From Fimbriimonadaceae bacterium (lineage in GTDB: Bacteria > Armatimonadota > Fimbriimonadia > Fimbriimonadales > Fimbriimonadaceae), in the NCBI GenBank assembly GCA_019694835.1, contig JAIBBE010000030.1, forward strand, positions 1 through 6,588: a stretch of DNA of 6,588 nucleotides. The letters are read 5' to 3'. A program made the position numbers and the translations under genes. Position 1 is the first letter of the stretch. Each line of letters starts with the position of its first letter. Of this stretch, positions 1 through 5,247 are shown piece after piece. The notes beneath the pieces are model-generated. The model was given only the letters and a program-made list of their open reading frames with translations, was not told the origin of the DNA and did no database searches.

Positions 1-8
1 GGCCGAAA

Positions 9-77
9 CCGACCGCCGGGCTTGCGGTCGGCGGGGTGCCACCTTCGGTGGCACGATCCCGCACACCGCAGGATCGG
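9..77. other. Three consecutive hairpins at the window edge
   Basis: Perfect inverted repeats lie at 9-16/24-31 (8 pairs, 7-base loop), 36-43/47-54 (8 pairs, 3-base loop) and 54-59/71-76 (6 pairs). None has a U-run. With the terminator at 81-110 they make four stems in 110 bases. They may belong to the untranslated end of a neighbouring gene or be REP-like elements. No gene is seen in 1-249. Confidence 0.6.
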
Positions 78-80
78 CGG

Positions 81-110
81 AAAAGAAAAAAGGCCCTGAC
101 AGTCAGGGCC
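81..110 (-). terminator. Intrinsic terminator for the minus-strand genes
   Basis: GGCCCTGAC and GTCAGGGCC (92-110) form a near-perfect stem. On the minus strand it is followed by TTTTTTCTTTT (91-81), a good intrinsic terminator placed 140 bases after the last minus-strand stop codon. On the plus strand the stem is followed by TTCGGTTTTT, so it may also work weakly in that direction. Confidence 0.85.
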
Positions 111-178
111 TTCGGTTTTTCTGGCGGGGCAGTAAGGTCTGTAGCACCAACTTGCTCAGGCCAAGAGGGTACGCGAAT

Positions 179-205
179 TTGGTGGCGGTGGGGATTCGAA
201 CCGCC
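179..205 (-). other. tRNA-like 3' end, possible attachment-site remnant
   Basis: Read on the minus strand, GGCGGTTCGAATCCCC followed by ACCGCCACCA looks like a T-loop plus acceptor end with CCA. No matching 5' acceptor, D-arm or anticodon arm lies upstream, since the DUF4236 gene occupies that space, so it is not a complete tRNA. The T-loop-to-CCA distance is two bases shorter than in a canonical tRNA. Integrative elements often leave such a 3' tRNA copy at one end, and a terminator-like stem lies just downstream, as expected for the far side of an attachment site. This is an inference. Confidence 0.35.
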
Positions 206-217
206 AATGCACCCCCT

Positions 218-232
218 ACCGTGGTTCACGGT
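218..232. other. Small perfect hairpin after the DUF4236 gene
   Basis: ACCGTG and CACGGT form a six-base-pair stem with a three-base loop 18 bases past the DUF4236 stop codon. No U-run follows, so it is not an intrinsic terminator. It might protect the mRNA 3' end or be chance. Confidence 0.35.
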
Positions 233-249
233 CAGGCCGCGCTCGATCG

Positions 250-531
250 TCAACGGGCCAGTAGGTATACGCCCAGGGCGACCAGCACCAGCCAAAACAA
301 GGTACGCCCCCAACCGCGACGAGTTCCTGGGCCTCCCGTCGTCTCTGGGTTGTCCAGCGACTGCCGGTACGACAGGCCGGTGCCGGGTATCCCGACACTG
401 CCGGTGACTTTGTCGCCGCGGAGGTTCACCGACGCCCCTGGGCCCCCGACCGTCCACGACGACCCGGACTTGCTCAGATTGAGCGTCAGACCTTTGAAGA
501 TACGTATGCGTTTCTGAAATCGAAAGCCCAT
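250..531 (-). CDS. DUF4236 domain protein with C-terminal membrane segment, 93 residues
   Basis: The N-terminal 55 residues match the DUF4236 pattern: MGFRFQKRIRIFKGLTLNLS, a repeated small beta motif with Gly-Gly-x-Gly turns, and a terminal VGIPGTGLSYR. The family's function is not established; members are small proteins often carried next to other domains. A Gly/Pro-rich linker (about 60-75) leads to a membrane helix at about 77-92 (TLFWLVLVALGVYLLA), so the domain is tethered to the inner membrane. The ATG at 531 fits the family's usual MGFRF opening. A GTG at 540, overlapping the previous stop codon, would add three residues. No strong ribosome site is visible, which suggests coupling to the preceding frame. 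It is the last gene before the tRNA-like piece and terminator. Confidence 0.85.
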   Translation of the reverse strand: MGFRFQKRIRIFKGLTLNLSKSGSSWTVGGPGASVNLRGDKVTGSVGIPGTGLSYRQSLDNPETTGGPGTRRGWGRTLFWLVLVALGVYLLAR

Positions 532-536
532 GGCGT

Positions 537-650
537 TCACATCCCGCAGCGCACTGGTGCCTGCTGCTGCTCCTTGATCAGCTTGGCGATGAGGTTGTGG
601 TCACCCCTTCCTCCTCCTCGTCGATGGCCCAGATGATCAACCCATTGCAT
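537..650 (-). CDS. Small 37-residue reading frame, possibly a decayed gene remnant
   Basis: The ATG shares its A with the TGA of the nuclease gene (TGATG), and its own stop TGA overlaps a GTG that could begin the DUF4236 gene. Such double overlap is typical of coupled genes. The second half (about codons 17-37, DHNLIAKLIKEQQQAPVRCG) has strongly coding-like codons. The first half does not: there, the frame continuing from the nuclease stop codon looks more coding (CNGLIIWAIDEEEEG, 649-605). The switch falls at a purine run, so a frameshifted gene remnant is as likely as a true small protein. I do not recognise the sequence. Confidence 0.4.
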   Translation of the reverse strand: MQWVDHLGHRRGGGRGDHNLIAKLIKEQQQAPVRCGM

Positions 651-1177
651 CACTTTCCCGAGCCGGAGCGTTCAGGGTGACGGAACTCCCACGGCGGCAC
701 CGGGTTTGGCTGGCTCCAAAGCCCAAACTTCTCTTGCCTTGCCTGCGCCTCAGCTGAAGCATATGCGGTCTGTTGATTCGCAGGCTGCTCAGTAGCGTAG
801 CGCTTGTAATGCCAAGCGAGGCCGGACCGGACTTGATCTAAACACACGTCCTCGCCATCGGCTATCACCCGCCCGACCACACGCCCGTATTTGTCCTTCT
901 TGGTCCATTCAACCGTGACCGCCCGTCCAAACACCCTGTCGGAGAGGTGCCTCTTTGACACAGCACCGAACGGTTGTGCCTTTTCCGGCGCATCTATCCC
1001 GGCGAGACGCACCTTCACACTTTCGCGGCCATCGACAAGCACGGTGATCGTGTCACCATCAGCCACCCCAACGACCCGCCCGATGAGCTCTGATCCAAAC
1101 GCCGTACAGGAAATTGAAGCGAAGAAGAGAAGGCAGATCGAACTGCGCTTCAACGATGGCAACAGCGAACTCACCAC
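650..1177 (-). CDS. Secreted staphylococcal-type thermonuclease (SNase domain), 175 residues
   Basis: This is a calcium-dependent nuclease-type protein that would cut DNA and RNA outside the cytoplasm. Residues about 1-28 look like a signal peptide: K10-R11, then a hydrophobic core, with a likely cut after AFG. The SNase domain covers about 30-155. The catalytic residues can be matched to staphylococcal nuclease: D40 and D42 in ADGDTI, R57 and D62-E65 in VRLAGIDAPE, and R99 in DKYGR. All are intact, so the enzyme should be active. The C-terminal LWSQPNPVPPWEFR is usual for short proteobacterial homologues. The start is a GTG at 1177 next to a second GTG; the ribosome site is weak, and an in-frame stop lies 12 bases upstream. 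Its last stop codon overlaps the ATG of the next small frame. Confidence 0.92.
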   Translation of the reverse strand: MVSSLLPSLKRSSICLLFFASISCTAFGSELIGRVVGVADGDTITVLVDGRESVKVRLAGIDAPEKAQPFGAVSKRHLSDRVFGRAVTVEWTKKDKYGRVVGRVIADGEDVCLDQVRSGLAWHYKRYATEQPANQQTAYASAEAQARQEKFGLWSQPNPVPPWEFRHPERSGSGK

Positions 1178-1199
1178 GTATTCCAGTCACCAATTCTGG

Positions 1200-2423
1200 C
1201 TAAGGCTTGATGGAGTTGAGCACATCGACTCGCGCAATCTCTCTCTCACACCACCGCTTCACCTTGACGTTCTTCGTTCGCCGCCCCATCTCGGCGTACT
1301 GCAAGCTCTCACCCAGGTTTCCGGTCTTCAAAAAATGTCCCGCCAACATGCAGGCGGAGGTGTCCGACCCGGCCTTCGCGCGCTCCTTCAAGAAGTCTGG
1401 GAATTCGCTGTCGTTGGCCGGAAGCCTTCCTTTTGAAAAAACCCATTCCTTGAACGGAACCGAGTCGAATCGGTCAGCCTCTGGACTCAGGTAGTCATAG
1501 TAGGAAATCAGCACCATCGCTTCGTCAGCAATCTTGGGCGCATCCTTCCAGTCCGCGTACCGGAAGAACGTCATCTGCAGAAGGTTGTACAGAGCGTGAT
1601 CCTTGTTCTGGCGCGCCGCCTTCTCAAATAGCTCAAGCGCTTTACTCGTATCCCGAGGCGTTCCGAAACCTTCTAGGTAAAACACTCCGAGGTTGTTTAT
1701 GCCGCCAGCACTGTTTACATCCAACGCAACAGACGCATATTCGAAGAGCTGTCGTTTAGTGGTGCGTCTGGCAATCTCCATCGACTGCTGCCCCTGCCAC
1801 GCATAGTTCATCTTGCAATACGGATCTCCTTCGGCAAGGCACCTGTCATAGACCGAAATGCCACGGTCAGGGTCATAGAGGACAGACTCTGGGGACAAGT
1901 AGGTGTAGGCCTGCGTGCCCCGTGAAGCGTCTGGCAAACCGTAGAACGCCTCGCAATACTTGACCGCCAACTCCTTGCCATACAGAACGTGATTCCAATC
2001 CTTATAGATTTCGCACAACGCTCCCAGAGCAACCTTGCGCTGCTTTTCGTCCGCCCCGGAAGCGAATTTTTCCAGCCGCGCGGCCCACAATGTTGCCTGC
2101 GACTTGTTCGTCTTGAATCCCTCCTTGCCTGTGCCGAAGTTCACTGCAAGGATACGGATTGATGGCAGATCCCCCTTCTGCGCAAGAGGAATCAAAATAT
2201 CCGGAGCCTCCGAACCACGAAGATTTCCAATAAGAATTCTGGCAAGAAAGTACTTATCCCGGTCATCCAGTTGCGTCGCAACGGTCTTCGAATTCGCGAG
2301 AACGTAATCACGCCCGTTCTTATCTAGAATTTCACGCAGCGATGCTGCATATACATCGAGACTGACCAGCACAGCAACAATCGCGAATAATCCAATCACC
2401 TGGGATCGCAACGACCTTGTCAT
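1200..2423 (-). CDS. Exported Sel1/TPR-type repeat protein, 407 residues
   Basis: Residues 1-26 are a signal peptide: Arg at 3 and 6, a hydrophobic core VIGLFAIVAVLVSL, and a likely cut after VYA. The mature protein is helical. A clear Sel1-like repeat lies at about 239-271 (NNLGVFYLEGFGT followed by ALELFEKAA), and weaker helical repeat pairs occur at about 55-120 and 345-385. Sel1/TPR solenoids usually bind other proteins, so an adaptor role in the periplasm or at the envelope is inferred. Cysteines at 137, 157, 195, 203, 358 and 392 could form disulfides after export. The ATG at 2423 is chosen over the GTG at 2435 because AGGTGG lies 8 bases before it. The gene follows the 216-residue gene by 17 bases and precedes the nuclease gene by 22 bases. 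Confidence 0.85.
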   Translation of the reverse strand: MTRSLRSQVIGLFAIVAVLVSLDVYAASLREILDKNGRDYVLANSKTVATQLDDRDKYFLARILIGNLRGSEAPDILIPLAQKGDLPSIRILAVNFGTGKEGFKTNKSQATLWAARLEKFASGADEKQRKVALGALCEIYKDWNHVLYGKELAVKYCEAFYGLPDASRGTQAYTYLSPESVLYDPDRGISVYDRCLAEGDPYCKMNYAWQGQQSMEIARRTTKRQLFEYASVALDVNSAGGINNLGVFYLEGFGTPRDTSKALELFEKAARQNKDHALYNLLQMTFFRYADWKDAPKIADEAMVLISYYDYLSPEADRFDSVPFKEWVFSKGRLPANDSEFPDFLKERAKAGSDTSACMLAGHFLKTGNLGESLQYAEMGRRTKNVKVKRWCEREIARVDVLNSIKP

Positions 2424-2431
2424 GAGCACAC

Positions 2432-2437
2432 CCACCT
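2432..2437 (-). promoter_or_regulatory. Ribosome binding site for the Sel1-type gene
   Basis: AGGTGG on the minus strand sits 8 bases before the ATG at 2423 and starts 4 bases after the stop of the upstream gene. It favours the 407-residue form over a GTG start at 2435 and suggests translational coupling. Confidence 0.65.
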
Positions 2438-2440
2438 ATT

Positions 2441-3091
2441 TCACGCGCCCTGGATAAGCGAGCTAGTCAAACGGCTTCGAACGACATCAATCTTGGCTTT
2501 GTGCGCCAGTGGACGAGCAAATGCCCGAGCTTGAATCTGTGGCATCACTTTGCTGAGAGGGATGTACGCGAAACTTAAGCCAGAGTCCTGCTCAGTCCCC
2601 TTCATCTCCATGAAGTCGTACGGGAAGCTTGGGCAGTACTTATGGAACCCAGAGAACTGAGGAACTTCGGACGTGAACCGAAATCCATCCGGTGTCGCCC
2701 TAGAACGACGAGGATGGTAGAGGTCGGTGAAAAAAATGAACCACTCGCTCCCTGAGAACGTCACTGCCTCAAACACATCAATGGTGTTCACGGCGCCGAT
2801 TCGATGGAAAAGCAATCTCTCGCCCTTCGACGTTTCAAGCCTCGACAAGTAAGCGAGTTGTCCGATGGGGCCATTAACGGGAATTGGGTTCTTCTCTGAA
2901 AAGCCAAATGGCCCAGTTCCGTTCGGATCCTTGTCATACGCAGGACAGTTCTTGATCATCTCCCTCATCGAGGGATGAATGAGATCAAGCTGAAACTCCT
3001 CGTCTTCCAAGATTCGCTTGATTTGCTCAAAGGCTTGCTGCAGGGCCGTATCCTGCTTGTTGCCACCGAATAGTTTTGACAGGAATCCCAT
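2441..3091 (-). CDS. Conserved-looking protein of unknown function, 216 residues
   Basis: The start is set at the ATG at 3091, because an excellent ribosome site (GGAGGAAG) lies just upstream and would be inside the gene if the TTG at 3109 were used. The protein opens MGFLSKLFGG, a short amphipathic N-terminus common in small bacterial proteins. It continues with an acidic helix (about 15-45). The body has striking Pro/Gly-rich and aromatic motifs: GPFGFSEKNPIPVNGPIG (about 60-77), LLFHRIGAVNTIDVFE (about 93-108) and FFTDLYHPRRSR (about 120-131). No export signal, membrane helix or known catalytic motif is seen. The density of distinctive motifs suggests a real folded enzyme-like or scaffold domain, but I assign no function. 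It ends 17 bases before the next gene, so the two are probably co-translated. Confidence 0.88.
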   Translation of the reverse strand: MGFLSKLFGGNKQDTALQQAFEQIKRILEDEEFQLDLIHPSMREMIKNCPAYDKDPNGTGPFGFSEKNPIPVNGPIGQLAYLSRLETSKGERLLFHRIGAVNTIDVFEAVTFSGSEWFIFFTDLYHPRRSRATPDGFRFTSEVPQFSGFHKYCPSFPYDFMEMKGTEQDSGLSFAYIPLSKVMPQIQARAFARPLAHKAKIDVVRSRLTSSLIQGA

Positions 3092-3092
3092 C

Positions 3093-3104
3093 GCCACTTC
3101 CTCC
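3093..3104 (-). promoter_or_regulatory. Ribosome binding site that fixes the start of the 216-residue protein
   Basis: On the minus strand GGAGGAAGTGGCG runs directly into the ATG at 3091, a near-ideal Shine-Dalgarno sequence at normal spacing. The longer frame beginning with TTG at 3109 would translate this site as Met-Glu-Glu, so it is unlikely to be the true start. Confidence 0.8.
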
Positions 3105-3124
3105 ATCAATTAGGCCGCAGAGCC

Positions 3125-5143
3125 TCAGTTCTTGAAATAGTCACTCAACTTATTTACACCCTTCTTGAAGCCCGATCGAACGACGTGATCCAGAAGATGA
3201 ATATTCCAATGGTCTTTATACGACCCTGATCCATATATCTTCTTGTCAGATTTCGATCCGATCACGAATTCACCGTTGGCGCTCCAAACATGCACATCGC
3301 TCCATGAAAGGCGAACTTTCTCGTTCGCCCCTAGAAACTTGCGCTTCACGAGAGTCACATAGCCATCCTCGACAGTCATGTCGCCAAACGACAAGACCTT
3401 TCCCGCCTCTAGAGCCTCGCTCATTTCGAGCATGAGCCTGACGCATACAGCACGCCACAGGGCCTCGATGAATCCTGAGTAGGTTGATTCCTTACGGAGA
3501 CTGATTGAAGTCGCGCCTGATCGCGTCGCAAAGGCGATTTCGTAGTCGGTTCCTGTTGGTATGCCGTTAACAGAGTGGCGCACCGCACCCCAACGCACAG
3601 CCGTGACAGAGTCGAGCGGGTATTTCTGCCCTTTCCAATCTATTCCGCTTGGCGATATAGACAGGGTGTCCTTAAAGACGACTCCAACGTCAGCAGAAAA
3701 GGTGATGGCTCGCGCCCACTCAGCCTCCTGCGCCTTTGACTGCGCCTCAGCACGGGTTCGCTTCAAATGAATATCAGAGAGCGTGCTGGCATCCTGCTCG
3801 ACCCGTTCGGCGAACTCTGGCAGCTCGGAAAATATTTCTCCAAGCAACTTTGTAAGCCTTCTGGACTGGTTAATCTGGTCGTGCTCATTGAACAGATCGA
3901 TGGCAAGGCTTCTGATCGCGTAAGCCAAAGTATTGCTAGCGTCGTGGTCGATACCACGAGCCTTAGCGCTCAATTGAATGGGTTGTGCGAATCGATCCCA
4001 GTTCCTGGCCACGCGCTCCAGCTTCTCGACCAACGGAGCCGTGGCAGACTCGCCACCGCTCGCCGCTCGCCGAATCGACTCGATGAGCTTATTGGCTGTT
4101 TCGGCCTCTTTTTCTAAGACGCTTTGGACCTCAACAGCGTAACCGTCTACCAATTCATCAATGAGCTCCGGCGCATGATCCTCGCCCCCGCAAGTAGCAC
4201 CGTCTACGGCTGCGGTTATCGCGGCAAGCAGAGACTCTGGGGGGAGACGATTCAGAGCATCCTTGATGGCAGACCGGAAATACCGTTTCCTCTCTGCCAA
4301 TTCGGCTTCGACTTGATCGGACCCCTTGACCTCCGGAAAACCAGATATCGTCCGGTCCTCGTTAATGTCTCGGATCACCTCATCGACATCCAGGTCGTCG
4401 ACAAGACTAGCCAGCTCCTGGATGAACTCCGCGACATCCTCCGGCGGATGAGAGCTTGGTATCGCTTCAAATGCAGCTGCCAACAAATTGCAATGGGCAA
4501 GCGTCGGTAATCCGGTCTCTCCACGGATGGCCATTGCGTCAGCGAGAAGACCGTCTAACAACTGAGAGGCTCGACGCGGGGAAACACCGGGCAACCACGC
4601 GATCTCAGCCGCCAACCTATTTCTAGGGTTGGTGAGATCGCTTCTCGCCTTTTGGCAGTCGTCGGCATTGAGTTCGAGCGACTTGTGTTCGGCTTGATCG
4701 ACGATCTTGCGACGGTCATCTCGGCTGGTCACACCGAGCAAAGCGAACGGGGTGCTGTGCAGTTTCGATGACTTCATGGATAGCGAACGGGACGTCTGCC
4801 GTTGTCGAGTATCAGAAGAAGACGACGTAGCTGCTCGAGGCGCCGCGCCTGCGGCCACTGATCTCGCCGGCTCCCGACCAACGCCACCCAGCATGGCAAT
4901 CAGCTGAGGATCCTTGAGCGCCTCGTTGGCCTGGTCAAGTTGATCCGATCGCACCGATAGTCGAAGGTGGTTCTTTATCTCGTGCGCGTAGTGAGCAAGT
5001 TGAGCCTTCGTCGACAGGTGCTCCGAGAGCGCCAGAGACAGAGCGAGCGCGCTCTGATGCTTGGGGGTCTCCTTACATGCAGGGCACGATATAAGCGGAC
5101 TGTCCTTCTCCCCTCCGCATTTGAAGCAAATTGCTCTTGTCAT
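3125..5143 (-). CDS. Zinc-ribbon protein with J-like segment and beta-rich (PH-like?) C-terminus, 672 residues
   Basis: No named family is recognised with certainty. The N-terminus has two CxxC knuckles (C6/C9 and C20/C23), a typical zinc ribbon. After a helical stretch and a Ser/Ala/Arg-rich linker (about 91-128) comes a compact segment at about 130-200 containing PFALLGVTSRDDRRK and LTNPRNRLAAEIAWLPGVSP. It recalls proteins loosely annotated as DnaJ-like, but no HPD motif is present, so this is tentative. Residues about 215-480 are rich in acidic and hydrophobic heptads and are probably helical or coiled coil. Two beta-rich blocks follow (about 480-555 and 585-655), which could be bacterial PH-like folds. 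There is no signal peptide or membrane segment, so the protein is probably cytoplasmic. The start is the ATG at 5143, preceded by a G-rich stretch (GGGGTGG) lying very close to it. The gap to the next gene's start is 33 bases. Confidence 0.88.
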   Translation of the reverse strand: MTRAICFKCGGEKDSPLISCPACKETPKHQSALALSLALSEHLSTKAQLAHYAHEIKNHLRLSVRSDQLDQANEALKDPQLIAMLGGVGREPARSVAAGAAPRAATSSSSDTRQRQTSRSLSMKSSKLHSTPFALLGVTSRDDRRKIVDQAEHKSLELNADDCQKARSDLTNPRNRLAAEIAWLPGVSPRRASQLLDGLLADAMAIRGETGLPTLAHCNLLAAAFEAIPSSHPPEDVAEFIQELASLVDDLDVDEVIRDINEDRTISGFPEVKGSDQVEAELAERKRYFRSAIKDALNRLPPESLLAAITAAVDGATCGGEDHAPELIDELVDGYAVEVQSVLEKEAETANKLIESIRRAASGGESATAPLVEKLERVARNWDRFAQPIQLSAKARGIDHDASNTLAYAIRSLAIDLFNEHDQINQSRRLTKLLGEIFSELPEFAERVEQDASTLSDIHLKRTRAEAQSKAQEAEWARAITFSADVGVVFKDTLSISPSGIDWKGQKYPLDSVTAVRWGAVRHSVNGIPTGTDYEIAFATRSGATSISLRKESTYSGFIEALWRAVCVRLMLEMSEALEAGKVLSFGDMTVEDGYVTLVKRKFLGANEKVRLSWSDVHVWSANGEFVIGSKSDKKIYGSGSYKDHWNIHLLDHVVRSGFKKGVNKLSDYFKN

Positions 5144-5247
5144 ACCACCCCACGGTCTCGGAACGCACTAACCGCTGTGGCTCAATTCGACGGGTAGTCC
5201 CCCGCCGAAGAAAGGCGCCACGTAACGGCATTGGCTTTCGCGATATC

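Noticed and set aside
180..260. Complete tRNA or tmRNA gene on the minus strand
   Set aside because: Only the T-loop and CCA-like end is present. No 5' acceptor partner, D-arm or anticodon loop with the conserved U33 fits, and the distance from T-loop to CCA is two bases short.
36..517. Plus-strand open frames over the DUF4236 gene and the terminator region
   Set aside because: They cross hairpins and a terminator, are rich in Pro/Arg/Ser as expected for antisense GC-rich shadows, and the DUF4236 gene on the other strand is recognisable.
891..1436. 181-residue plus-strand open frame spanning the nuclease and Sel1-type genes
   Set aside because: It runs antisense across the boundary of two well-supported minus-strand genes and shows no recognisable motif.
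3767..4510. Plus-strand open frames opposite the 672-residue gene
   Set aside because: No domain or ribosome site is recognised, and the opposite strand carries a long continuous gene with a clear start and zinc-ribbon motif.
5144..5247. Promoter or terminator between the repeat-protein gene and the 672-residue gene
   Set aside because: I found no convincing -35/-10 pair at proper spacing, and only weak four-base stems without a U-run, so I do not call a site. A promoter here remains possible.
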